42,197 nt of DNA, taken from assembly GCA_018061075.1 (NCBI GenBank), contig JAGOUW010000006.1, forward strand, positions 1 through 42,197. Reading direction: 5' to 3'. A program made the position numbers and the translations under genes. This DNA is from Candidatus Levyibacteriota bacterium. GTDB taxonomy: Bacteria; Patescibacteriota; Microgenomatia; Levybacterales; UBA12049. Positions within the stretch are counted from its first letter, which is position 1, and each line of letters begins with the position of its first letter. Below are positions 1 through 7,373 of the stretch, in pieces. The notes under the pieces are model-generated. The model saw only the letters and a list, made by a program, of their open reading frames with translations, had not been told where the DNA came from and did not search any database.

Positions 1-1014
1 TTACGAGGAAAAATTGCAAAGCCAGATAAATTAAATCATGAAAATAATCCCTCTCCAAGATATACTTCTCGCGTCGCAGAATATAATTTAGGAGATTTAA
101 TAGCTACCAGAAAATCTTACGGTGAAACTTTACCCTCTCTGTTGTCCTCCCACCCTTCCCTAGTCGTACTTGACGGAGAGACTTCAAACTCGACCTTTTC
201 AGAAATTATCAGAGAAAAGCATAAAGACAAGTATTTTGAGATGTTTATAGCTGAGCAAAATATGGTTTCTGTCGCAGTTGGTCTTTCCAGAAGAGGAAAA
301 TTGCCTTTTATTTCTACCTTCGCAGCTTTTTGGACTCGAGCGCATGATCAAATAAGAATGGCGGCATATTCAAAAGCAAATATTAAGTTTGTGGGAAGTC
401 ACGCAGGGGTATCAATTGGTCAGGATGGTGCATCTCAAATGGGAATTGAAGATATTGCCATGTTTCGGTCCATTATTGACAGTGTGGTCTTATATCCTTC
501 AGATGGTGTAAGTGCAAAAAAATTAACAGAGGCTGCAGCTAGCTTTAAAGGAATTGTTTATCTCAGGACGACTCGAATGGATACGCCAGTCATATATCAC
601 GAGAAGGAAAGTTTTGAGATTGGTGGAAGTAAAACATTGAAATCAACTGCCAAGGATAAGGTGACTATTATTGGTGCTGGCGTAACGCTTCATGAAGCGC
701 TTAAAGCTTATGAGGAATTAAAAAAACAGGGGATAGACGCAAGGATAATAGATCTTTATTCCGTAAAACCTATAGATTCTGCGACGCTAGAAAGAGCAGC
801 TGACGAGACAGATTTGATTTTAGTTGTTGAAGATCATCGCCCCGAAGGAGGAATTGCAGAAGCAGTGCGCTCTTGCTTGTTAACTTCAAAAACTCCAGTT
901 CATGGTTTGAGTGTCGCAAAAATGCCTAGAAGTGGAACCCCTGAAGAGTTATTAGATTTTGAACAAATAAATTCAAAGGCGATTGTTGAAAAAGTTTACG
1001 AATTGTTGCGCTAG
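1..1014 (+). CDS. tkt: Transketolase, C-terminal half (5' end outside window)
   Basis: The frame is open from base 1 to the TAG at 1012-1014, giving about 337 residues, so the thiamine-diphosphate pyrophosphate-binding half lies upstream of the window. Transketolase moves two-carbon ketol units between sugar phosphates in the non-oxidative pentose phosphate pathway. Visible are the linker into the pyrimidine-binding domain (ATRKSYGETLPSL), the conserved Glu of the AEQNM motif that activates the cofactor, and GQDGASQMGIEDIAMF. That last motif matches the animal/archaeal-type single-chain enzymes, which have Gln where yeast and E. coli have His (THQP). The C-terminal domain follows, with VVEDHRPEGG. 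The TTG at 142 is internal and is not the start. The gene precedes gap and the pfkB-fba-rpiB operon, consistent with one sugar-phosphate locus. The family call is secure; only the upstream half is unknown. Confidence 0.93.
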   Translation, partial: LRGKIAKPDKLNHENNPSPRYTSRVAEYNLGDLIATRKSYGETLPSLLSSHPSLVVLDGETSNSTFSEIIREKHKDKYFEMFIAEQNMVSVAVGLSRRGKLPFISTFAAFWTRAHDQIRMAAYSKANIKFVGSHAGVSIGQDGASQMGIEDIAMFRSIIDSVVLYPSDGVSAKKLTEAAASFKGIVYLRTTRMDTPVIYHEKESFEIGGSKTLKSTAKDKVTIIGAGVTLHEALKAYEELKKQGIDARIIDLYSVKPIDSATLERAADETDLILVVEDHRPEGGIAEAVRSCLLTSKTPVHGLSVAKMPRSGTPEELLDFEQINSKAIVEKVYELLR

Positions 1015-1041
1015 TTTAAAGCGCTAAGATAGTTTTCTTCT

Positions 1042-1064
1042 GTTCTTTTCTCAGAGAAAAGAAC
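1042..1064 (+). terminator. Inverted repeat, possible transcription terminator of transketolase
   Basis: Two perfect 11-base arms (GTTCTTTTCTC and GAGAAAAGAAC) are separated by one base, so a hairpin would have a stem of about 10 bp and a three-base loop. It lies 27 bases after the transketolase stop. The stem is AT-rich and no clear U-tract follows, so termination is plausible but unproven. Confidence 0.4.
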
Positions 1065-1235
1065 CAAAAGCTCTTGTCAAAGTCTTGATTTGTGCTTTCT
1101 AAGATTTAATTCGCTTATCGGGTGATTTCACTCCCTTCTCAATGGTTCGGCAAACTCACCATGAGGAATCCCCCTGATGCGCTCATTAAGCTTTTCATGC
1201 ATAAATCTGCGAATTGACAGAAAGTATCTAAAAGT

Positions 1236-1264
1236 TTGACGCAAGTTAATCTAAATGAGATTAT
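1236..1264 (+). promoter_or_regulatory. Promoter of gap, leaderless geometry
   Basis: TTGACG at 1236-1241 and GATTAT at 1259-1264 are 17 bases apart. Transcription would start about 7 bases after the -10 box, at or next to the ATG at 1271. No Shine-Dalgarno sequence lies between. Confidence 0.5.
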
Positions 1265-1270
1265 AGATCT

Positions 1271-2323
1271 ATGATAAGAGTTGCGATAAATGGCTATGGA
1301 AGAATAGGGAGAATTGCGCATAGGGTAATTCTTGAGAAATATAAAAGTAAAATTGACGTGGTTGCGATTAATGCTGGCACATCAACTGATTTAAAGGGCT
1401 GGATGTATTTACTTAAGTATGATTCTGTCTATGGAAATCTAAAAGACGAGGTTGCGATTGAGCCCACAAAAGAATCAAAAAAAGATCTGCTTGGGAAAAT
1501 AGTTGTAAATAAAAGAAGAAAGAGTTTTGTTTATTCTCAAAAAGATCCTTCCCTTCTTCCATGGGAGGATTTAAAAGTAGATGTTGTAATAGAATCCACG
1601 GGACATTTTACGAGTCATGATGATTTAAATCTTCACATAAAAGCAGGAGCTAAAAGTGTAGTTTTATCTTCTCCAGCAAAAGAAGGAAATATAGAGACAT
1701 ATGTGCTTGGCGTTAACAACTCAGACTATAGCGGCGCAAATATGATAAGTAATGCAAGTTGCACTACAAACTGCATAACTCCAGTCGCAAAAGTTATTTC
1801 GGATGAATTCGGTATCGAAAAAGCGATGATGACCACAATTCATGGTTATACTCAGGATCAAAGATTGCAAGACGGTGGACATAATGATTACAGGAGGGCT
1901 CGCGGTGCAGCGGAAAATATAATTCCTACCAGTACCGGTGCTACAAAAGCAGCAGCAAAAGCGCTTCCAGAACTAGAGGGAATATTTGATGGACTTGCGA
2001 TTCGGGTACCTGTTCCTGTCGGATCCCTTTCAGATTTTACGTTTGTACTTAAGAAGAATGCGACAGTTGAGGAAATAAATAATGCATTTAAAACGGCCGT
2101 AAAGAAGAATAATTTTAAAGGAATTTTAGAAGCGACAGAAGAACCAATAGTTTCCTCAGACATAGTTGGTAATTCTCATTCTGCGATCGTGGATTTAAGC
2201 TTAACTCAGGTCGTAGGAGGAAATATGGTAAAGGTTATTGCCTGGTATGACAATGAATATGGATATGCGAACAGATTAATAGAAGAAGTTTTAATGGTAG
2301 GAAAATCTATTCAAGATTCTTAA
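1271..2323 (+). CDS. gap: Glyceraldehyde-3-phosphate dehydrogenase, type I
   Basis: The enzyme oxidises glyceraldehyde 3-phosphate to 1,3-bisphosphoglycerate with NAD(P) in the cytoplasm. The Rossmann motif INGYGRIGR is at residues 6-14, the active-site motif SNASCTTNC gives nucleophile Cys164, and His191 in TTIHGYT lies 27 residues later, the family spacing. The C-terminal WYDNEYGYANR is intact, and 350 residues is normal length. At the end of the second beta strand the sequence reads AINAG, without the Asp that usually binds the NAD ribose; Bacillus GapB-type NADP-preferring enzymes read INAS there. NADP or dual cofactor use is therefore inferred. Its 3' end overlaps the convergent rpiB by 17 bases. 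Confidence 0.97.
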   Translation: MIRVAINGYGRIGRIAHRVILEKYKSKIDVVAINAGTSTDLKGWMYLLKYDSVYGNLKDEVAIEPTKESKKDLLGKIVVNKRRKSFVYSQKDPSLLPWEDLKVDVVIESTGHFTSHDDLNLHIKAGAKSVVLSSPAKEGNIETYVLGVNNSDYSGANMISNASCTTNCITPVAKVISDEFGIEKAMMTTIHGYTQDQRLQDGGHNDYRRARGAAENIIPTSTGATKAAAKALPELEGIFDGLAIRVPVPVGSLSDFTFVLKKNATVEEINNAFKTAVKKNNFKGILEATEEPIVSSDIVGNSHSAIVDLSLTQVVGGNMVKVIAWYDNEYGYANRLIEEVLMVGKSIQDS

Positions 2324-2801
2324 TTTTTTCGACTCTTCTTTTATGTCTTTCTTCTCCCGGAAAAGGACTTTCTAAAAATATTTTCACTGCAGTCTTTATT
2401 TGTTCTTCAGTTAAAAAGCGAATTCCTAGGGAAAGCATATTTGAATCATTATGTGCGCGGGTTAATCTTAGCATCTCAAATTCATCAGTACTCTTATTTC
2501 CATTTATATCAATTGCTTGAACAGGAAGTGTTGGAGAATAAAAAAGAGCACACCTGACATTTTTAAATTTATTTGCGACAATTGCTTCTCCCTGACCAGA
2601 GCCGCCAAAAATTATCCCAATGCTTTCGGGATTTTCAGAAACTTTTAATGCGGCTTTTGAAATTAAATCCGGATAGTCGTCATCTTTGTCGTACCCAAAA
2701 GCACCGCAATCTTCCGGGTGGTGTCCAAGTTCTTTTAAATATTCGATTACTTTATTTTTAATCTCAAGACCTGCGTGGTCTGTTGCTAAATAAATTTTCA
2801 T
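2307..2801 (-). CDS. rpiB: Ribose-5-phosphate isomerase B
   Basis: RpiB interconverts ribose 5-phosphate and ribulose 5-phosphate. I place the start at the ATG at 2801, giving 164 residues beginning MKIYLATDHAGLEIK; the reading frame extends upstream to 2888, but that part has no family similarity and lies inside the aldolase gene. The start forms an ATGA overlap with the aldolase stop, so translation is probably coupled. Visible are the DHAG substrate motif near residue 10, the Cys/Gly-rich segment EDCGAFGYDKDDDYPD, and GGSGQGEAIVANK. The last motif is the Glu-type active site as in mycobacterial RpiB (GGSGNGEQ), not the CGTG Cys-type site of E. coli. It is the last gene of a pfkB-fba-rpiB operon. 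Confidence 0.93.
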   Translation of the reverse strand: MKIYLATDHAGLEIKNKVIEYLKELGHHPEDCGAFGYDKDDDYPDLISKAALKVSENPESIGIIFGGSGQGEAIVANKFKNVRCALFYSPTLPVQAIDINGNKSTDEFEMLRLTRAHNDSNMLSLGIRFLTEEQIKTAVKIFLESPFPGEERHKRRVEKIKNLE

Positions 2802-3550
2802 GGCCAGATTGTTTTTTTTACTTTTTCTGTGATTTCGAGAGGATTGTCCGATTGCCAGATATTTCGTCCAACTGCCATTCCTATGCAACCTGAGCTCATT
2901 GCCGTCTGGACAGTTTCCAGGAATGATCCTTCATCTTCTTTAGCGCCTCCTGAAATTACAACTCCAGTTTTTCCTGCGTTACTTACTGCCCATCTTAAGC
3001 TTTTCTCATCCCCTGGATATTTTATTTTTATTATGTCAGCGCCCATTTCAAGTCCAAGTCTTGCAGCGTATGCTGTTAACTCTCTAATGTCTTTTCCCTC
3101 AGCCCCGCTTCCTTTTATATACATCCAGCCTATAAATGGAATCCCAGCTTTGTGTGCTTCTTGTTCGATTTTACTAAATTCCTTAAACATTTTTGATTCA
3201 TGGCGGCTTCCAACATAAATCGTATATCCTACAGCTGAAGCGCCAATTCTTAGCGCTTCTTCGACTGAGCAAATTTGAGGAGAATATGGATCAGGATCTG
3301 TGTTTAAATTAGTTTTTCCGTTAAGTTTTATAATTAACGGCACTGTCGCTTCATATTCCTTTTTATAGTATTGTTCAGCAACTCCTTTTTGAAAAATAAT
3401 TCCCGTAAAGCCACCTTTTAGTCCGATTTTAATTATATTTTCCGGATCTGCATTTTCATCGTCAAAGTCAGATGGGCCATGTTCCATCCCCTGGTCGTAT
3501 GCTAGGAAAAGAGCCTTTCCATCTCGAGTTATTTTACTTAAATCTGTCAT
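2798..3550 (-). CDS. Class I fructose-bisphosphate aldolase, DhnA/archaeal type
   Basis: The 250-residue protein is a Schiff-base aldolase of the DhnA/FbaB family, which cleaves or forms fructose 1,6-bisphosphate. LAYDQGMEHGPSDF near residues 16-29 is the family hallmark. ADIIKIKYPGD at 171-181 carries the Schiff-base lysine, Lys175 by my recalled alignment to the archaeal (Thermoproteus) enzyme. ISGGAKEDEGSFL and GMAVGRNIWQ form the phosphate site. The start ATG overlaps the kinase stop by 4 bases and the stop overlaps rpiB by 4 bases. No Shine-Dalgarno is evident, consistent with translational coupling. Some relatives act as 2-amino-3,7-dideoxy-D-threo-hept-6-ulosonate synthases, but the neighbours favour the glycolytic role. 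Confidence 0.9.
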   Translation of the reverse strand: MTDLSKITRDGKALFLAYDQGMEHGPSDFDDENADPENIIKIGLKGGFTGIIFQKGVAEQYYKKEYEATVPLIIKLNGKTNLNTDPDPYSPQICSVEEALRIGASAVGYTIYVGSRHESKMFKEFSKIEQEAHKAGIPFIGWMYIKGSGAEGKDIRELTAYAARLGLEMGADIIKIKYPGDEKSLRWAVSNAGKTGVVISGGAKEDEGSFLETVQTAMSSGCIGMAVGRNIWQSDNPLEITEKVKKTIWP

Positions 3551-4521
3551 ATTTTTGTTGGCTGAAAGTTTTGATTGTCACTAGAAATTTGTTCGATTTC
3601 GCTCTCTTTTAATAGCCCATCTTGTGCGCCAATTTTTTTTATTACACTGTCAGCATTTATCGCTCCGTATCTCATAGCTTCTTCTATCGATTTGCCTTTT
3701 ATAATTGCGTATAAAAATGCCCCTGCATATGAGTCCCCAGCTCCTGTTCTTTCAACTGGTTTATCTTTTGAAATAGGACCAATGTGAAATATTTCACTAT
3801 CTTTGTTTATAGCATAAGAGCCATTTATTCCGTCTGTTACGACGGAGATTTTTGGCCCTTTTTCTTTAAGTTTAACCATCAAATTTTTTATGTCTGTTTC
3901 CTGTTCATTAATTATTTTTTGGGCTTCAGCTAAGTTTACAAAAAGAATTTCAATTTTTGGAAGTATTTCCAGAGTTTTTTCAAATCCCTCATTTAGTTGT
4001 CTCGAGCCGGGATTAAAAGCAAATAGCGAATTTGTATTGTTCGCAATTACTTGAGGAAATATTTTCTCCCAATTTCCATTTAATCCTGTTAAGTAAAAAT
4101 ATTTTGGATTTGCATTTCCAATTTCTAAAACTTCTTCGCTCGGAGTTCTTTCATCAAGAATCGTTCTGTCCCCGGCGTAGGAAAGAACGATATTGAAATA
4201 TGGAGTTTGTCTGTCTCCCTTTTTAATATATGTTTGATTGACCTCTTCCCTTTTTAAGGTGTTAACTATTTTTTCTGAGAATTCATCGCTTCCAATTTCC
4301 GCAGCAAGAGCAGTGTTTAGCCCAAGACGTTTGAGTCCTACAGCCAGGTTAGCAGCATTTCCACCTAGCGTTAATTTATGTTCATCGAGTGGAACTTTTT
4401 CTCCCAGAGGAAATGAAATATTATTGGAGAATTTATCGTAGGAAAATTTCTGAAGATTTTTAAGTAGAACAAAAACGTCAATTGTAGCGTTCCCTATACA
4501 TAAAACATCAACTGGCATCAT
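3547..4521 (-). CDS. PfkB-family sugar kinase
   Basis: The 324-residue protein is a ribokinase/PfkB-fold kinase. GGNAANLAVGLKRLG at 53-67 is the first family signature. ERTGAGDSYAGAFL near 257-270 is the second, with catalytic base Asp263 in the GAGD anion hole. It starts with tandem ATGs; either could initiate. It leads the minus-strand operon with the aldolase and ribose-5-phosphate isomerase. The substrate cannot be read from sequence: ribose, fructose or fructose 6-phosphate are candidates, and the fructose-bisphosphate aldolase next door makes a PfkB-type phosphofructokinase role attractive. That assignment is inference. The upstream region (GATAAT at 4535-4530) could hold a promoter but lacks a clear -35. 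Confidence 0.88.
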   Translation of the reverse strand: MMPVDVLCIGNATIDVFVLLKNLQKFSYDKFSNNISFPLGEKVPLDEHKLTLGGNAANLAVGLKRLGLNTALAAEIGSDEFSEKIVNTLKREEVNQTYIKKGDRQTPYFNIVLSYAGDRTILDERTPSEEVLEIGNANPKYFYLTGLNGNWEKIFPQVIANNTNSLFAFNPGSRQLNEGFEKTLEILPKIEILFVNLAEAQKIINEQETDIKNLMVKLKEKGPKISVVTDGINGSYAINKDSEIFHIGPISKDKPVERTGAGDSYAGAFLYAIIKGKSIEEAMRYGAINADSVIKKIGAQDGLLKESEIEQISSDNQNFQPTKI

Positions 4522-4561
4522 ACCCTGATATTATCATTTAAGTTGGACTAGCGCTACACGT

Positions 4562-4590
4562 TTGCAAAAGTGAGGTTGAAACTCTAGAAT
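4562..4590 (+). promoter_or_regulatory. Promoter of the 4597-6028 transcription unit, leaderless geometry
   Basis: TTGCAA (4562-4567) and TAGAAT (4585-4590) are separated by exactly 17 bases. The predicted start site coincides with the ATG at 4597, leaving no room for a leader or ribosome-binding site. Confidence 0.6.
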
Positions 4591-4596
4591 TAAGAT

Positions 4597-5022
4597 ATGT
4601 TTTTCAGGAAAAAAGAAGAAACCCCAGAGCCTATAAAGACTCGAAAAAAAGAAGAATCTAACGAAGAATGGGACAAAAAAAGATTAATTATCACTACATT
4701 TTTTGTTGTAGTTGCGATTCTTGCAGTTAGGGAAATTAAAACCACATTTTTCTCAAATAATGATGAAGTATTAGGTCAAAATGTTTCCGTAACACCCACA
4801 CCGATTAAAAAACCTGATGTTGAAATTCCTAGAGTAAATGTAGCGAATCAAGTTGGTTCAAAGATAAATGAAATCAAGAGAAATATCGAAGGGCTTAATG
4901 CGCAAGAGGTGGCATCATCTTCTCCCCAGATCCAGAAAGTTTTAAGGGATATGGAGGGACTTAAAGATCTTCCAAGCAATGAAGCAAAAAGCATGTGTGT
5001 AAAACTATGCTCAGAAATTTAA
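4597..5022 (+). CDS. Uncharacterised single-pass membrane protein
   Basis: The 141-residue protein has a highly charged N-terminus (residues 1-28, rich in K and E), one hydrophobic helix at about 29-46 (RLIITTFFVVVAILAV), and an extracytoplasmic region with a short Thr/Pro stretch (VTPTPIKKP) followed by a predicted amphipathic helical tail. The topology suggests a cytoplasmic N-terminus and an exported C-terminus. Two Cys (CVKLC) lie close to the C-terminal end. I recognise no family. It is immediately upstream of prfB (one base between stop and next ATG), so the two are probably co-transcribed from the promoter at 4562-4590. A functional link to release factor 2 is not implied. Confidence 0.75.
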   Translation: MFFRKKEETPEPIKTRKKEESNEEWDKKRLIITTFFVVVAILAVREIKTTFFSNNDEVLGQNVSVTPTPIKKPDVEIPRVNVANQVGSKINEIKRNIEGLNAQEVASSSPQIQKVLRDMEGLKDLPSNEAKSMCVKLCSEI

Positions 5023-5023
5023 C

Positions 5024-6028
5024 ATGGACGAAATAAGAGAGAGAGCAGAAAAAGTTCTTCAAAAAATAAATATCCAGGAGAAAGAAATTGCCTTCAAGCA
5101 TATTGAGGGAGAGTCTATGATGCCGGATTTCTGGAAAGATTCTCAAAAAGCCACCGAAAAAATGAAGGAGATGGCAGGTCTTCAAAAGGACATAGAAACT
5201 GCCAAAAGTTTAAGATCCATGATTGATCAGGGAAGATTTGATGAGGCAGAAGAATTATTAGGAGAACTTGAAAATTTACTTTATTTTTCTGGAGATTATG
5301 ATAAATCTCCTGCGATTATGTCTATTCATGCGGGTCAAGGTGGAGTAGAGGCAATGGATTGGACGCAAATGCTCTATAGAATGTATACAAGATACGCTGA
5401 GCTTAAAGGTTTTAAGCTAGAAACAATTGATGAAACGCCAGGTGAAGAAGCGGGGCTAAAAAGCATTACATTTTTAGTTGATGGGGATTATGCGTATGGT
5501 TTATTAAAATTAGAAGCTGGAACTCATAGGTTGGTTAGGCAGTCTCCGTTTAATGCAGATAAGCTTCGCCAAACCTCATTTTCTCTAGTTGAGGTAATTC
5601 CTCAAATTGAAGACGCGGGAGCAATTCAAATAAAAGAGGAAGATGTGGAGTGGGATTTTTATAGATCAGGCGGACATGGTGGGCAAAACGTAAATAAAGT
5701 TTCAACTGCAGTTAGGCTTAGGCATAAGCCCTCAGGATTAGTTGTTACTGCGCATTCAGAAAGATACCAGGGAAAAAATAGAGAATATGCCATGAAGTTG
5801 CTTATTGGAAAACTATGGTTTTTGCAGGAAGAAGAAAGAAAGAAAAATGAAGCTGCTTTAAAAGGAGGATATAAAACTCCCGGATGGGGAAATCAGATCA
5901 GAAGTTATGTTCTGCATCCATATAAAATGGTAAAAGATTTGAGATCGGAATATGAAACTTCAGATACACAGGGAGTTCTGGATGGAGATATTGATAAATT
6001 TATTGAGGCTGAACTTCGTACCCAATAG
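5024..6028 (+). CDS. prfB: Peptide chain release factor 2
   Basis: RF2 recognises UGA and UAA stop codons and triggers peptide release. The 334-residue protein has the tripeptide anticodon SPF at 174-176 (RF1 would have a PxT motif) and the catalytic GGQ at 219-221 within RSGGHGGQNVNKVSTA. The N-terminal coiled-coil domain is somewhat shorter than in E. coli (365 residues). The frame is continuous from the ATG, so the autoregulatory +1 frameshift of many prfB genes is absent. Its presence, with TGA stops throughout the window, shows that UGA is a stop codon in this genome. It follows the upstream membrane-protein gene by one base and has no strong Shine-Dalgarno. Confidence 0.96.
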   Translation: MDEIRERAEKVLQKINIQEKEIAFKHIEGESMMPDFWKDSQKATEKMKEMAGLQKDIETAKSLRSMIDQGRFDEAEELLGELENLLYFSGDYDKSPAIMSIHAGQGGVEAMDWTQMLYRMYTRYAELKGFKLETIDETPGEEAGLKSITFLVDGDYAYGLLKLEAGTHRLVRQSPFNADKLRQTSFSLVEVIPQIEDAGAIQIKEEDVEWDFYRSGGHGGQNVNKVSTAVRLRHKPSGLVVTAHSERYQGKNREYAMKLLIGKLWFLQEEERKKNEAALKGGYKTPGWGNQIRSYVLHPYKMVKDLRSEYETSDTQGVLDGDIDKFIEAELRTQ

Positions 6029-6083
6029 GGTTGATTAAAAGTCTTATTTATGGTTTACTAGAGATGTCCAGAAACTTAATCTT

Positions 6084-6539
6084 ATGGAAAAAGATAAGAA
6101 AACAGAGGAAGAATTAGTGCGACAATTTGACTCAAAATCAAGCAAATCTCCCTTAATGATGATAGCAATAGTTGTGGTTGTTATGGTCCTTTTGGGGGGT
6201 GGAAGCGGATTTTTAATCGCTAAAGGAACTACTGCAAACCTTGAGCCTACAAAAGAGGTAACAGATAAATCTCAGGTATCAAAAGGAACATCGATGGGTT
6301 CAAATGATACTACTACTTTTAAAGACACTGCAGAGGGAGTTCTTAAAGAAGGCGGAATTGAAGGGGAAGGGCAGTATCATTTGGAGCGTCCAGGTGGAGA
6401 AAGTCAGTATGTTTATCTCACTTCATCTTCTGTTGACCTGTCACTCGTAGAAGGTAAAAAAATTAAAGTGTGGGGCCAGACTCAAAAAGCCCAACATGCA
6501 GGCTGGTTAATGGATGTTGGAAGAGTAGAAGTTCTTTAA
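6084..6539 (+). CDS. Uncharacterised membrane-anchored protein, possible OB-fold C-terminus
   Basis: The 151-residue protein has a charged cytoplasmic N-terminus, one transmembrane helix at about 25-47 (MMIAIVVVVMVLLGGGSGFLI), a Ser/Thr/Lys-rich spacer, and a C-terminal beta-rich segment from about residue 85. The end (VEGKKIKVWGQTQKAQHAG then GWLMDVGRVEVL) resembles the last strands of small OB-fold domains in which a bound or modified group is measured against solvent, but I cannot name a family. A weak promoter (TTGATT at 6031, TTTACT at 6054, 17 bases apart) precedes it. It lies just upstream of ftsE, 24 bases away. Confidence 0.72.
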   Translation: MEKDKKTEEELVRQFDSKSSKSPLMMIAIVVVVMVLLGGGSGFLIAKGTTANLEPTKEVTDKSQVSKGTSMGSNDTTTFKDTAEGVLKEGGIEGEGQYHLERPGGESQYVYLTSSSVDLSLVEGKKIKVWGQTQKAQHAGWLMDVGRVEVL

Positions 6540-6563
6540 TAGTCCTCACCAGTTGTTTCAAAT

Positions 6564-7373
6564 ATGATTAGCCTTGAAAATGTTTCAAAAAAATTTGGCA
6601 CAGGAGTTTTCGCAATTTCGGATGTCTCTTTTTCAGTGGAAAAAGGTGAGTTCGTTTTTTTAATAGGCCCTACTGGATCAGGAAAAACTACTATATTTAG
6701 GCTTCTTATTCGAGAAATGCTTCCAAGTCAGGGAAAAGTTGTCGTAAATAGCTGGGATGTTGTAAAGCTTCCTGGTAGAAAAGTTCCTGAACTTAGAAAG
6801 AAAATAGGAGTAATCTTCCAAGATTTGAAACTCCTTCACGACAGAACGATTCTTGAAAATACTACTCTTCCTCTTGAGGTAATCGGGACAAAGAGAAAAG
6901 AGGCAGTAAGTCGCGCTATGGAAATTTTGAATCAAGTTGGCATTTTAGAACATAAAGATAAATTTCCAGTCCAGCTTTCTGGAGGAGAGCTTCAAAGAGC
7001 TGCAATTGCCAGAGCATTGATTCTTTCTCCGGATATTCTCTTAGCAGATGAGCCTACGGGAAACTTGGATGATGTAACTTCCTGGGAAATCGTAAAACTA
7101 CTATCTGACATTAATGAAAAAGGAACAACTGTTGTTATGGCAACTCACAATAATGAGATTATAAAAAAACTTAATAAGAGAGTAATTGAGTTAAATAAAG
7201 GTGAAATGGTTAACGATAAAAAAGGCCATAAATCTAAAGATCATCATGAAGAAAAAAAAGAGACGGATGAGAAAAAAGACGAAGAGGGACACGGCAAGAA
7301 ATCCGCCTCCGTTGAGGACTCCGGTGAGCCAAAGGAAGTTAAAACTGATGATTTTGAGGAGGCATTAAAATGA
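6564..7373 (+). CDS. ftsE: Cell division ABC ATPase FtsE with charged C-terminal tail
   Basis: FtsE is the cytoplasmic ATPase of the FtsEX complex, which transmits a division or growth signal to extracellular wall hydrolases. Walker A is GPTGSGKTT at 35-43, the ABC signature LSGGELQRA at 138-146, and Walker B LLADEPTGNLD with catalytic Glu163. The ATPase core ends near residue 215. A further tail of about 50 residues, rich in Lys, Glu, Asp and His, has no counterpart in typical FtsE (about 225 residues). The stop overlaps the ftsX start (ATGA), and ftsX is followed by a coiled-coil M23 hydrolase, the classic FtsEX effector arrangement. Confidence 0.95.
   Translation: MISLENVSKKFGTGVFAISDVSFSVEKGEFVFLIGPTGSGKTTIFRLLIREMLPSQGKVVVNSWDVVKLPGRKVPELRKKIGVIFQDLKLLHDRTILENTTLPLEVIGTKRKEAVSRAMEILNQVGILEHKDKFPVQLSGGELQRAAIARALILSPDILLADEPTGNLDDVTSWEIVKLLSDINEKGTTVVMATHNNEIIKKLNKRVIELNKGEMVNDKKGHKSKDHHEEKKETDEKKDEEGHGKKSASVEDSGEPKEVKTDDFEEALK

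Larger units (their letters stand above)
1015..1270. other. Intergenic region, largest non-coding gap in the window
   Basis: This 256-base stretch between transketolase and gap has no convincing gene; the minus-strand open frame across 1139-1321 has no family resemblance and runs into gap. It contains a perfect inverted repeat at 1042-1064, a short GTGA/TCAC hairpin near 1121-1132, a segment near 1144-1170 with a CTCA-CCA-TGAG hairpin and locally higher G+C, and the gap promoter at 1236-1264. Confidence 0.6.

Noticed and set aside
142-144. TTG start of the transketolase reading frame
   Set aside because: The frame is open to base 1 and the upstream codons match the linker of full-length transketolase; it is a partial gene.
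1139-1321. Minus-strand ORF of 60 residues between transketolase and gap
   Set aside because: It overlaps the gap 5' end and promoter, has no recognisable family and no coding signs beyond being open.
2802-2888. N-terminal extension of rpiB
   Set aside because: The extra 29 residues do not resemble RpiB and lie inside the aldolase gene; the ATGA overlap at 2798-2801 supports the later start.
5024-6028. Programmed frameshift in prfB
   Set aside because: The frame is continuous from ATG to stop; there is no internal TGA slip site.
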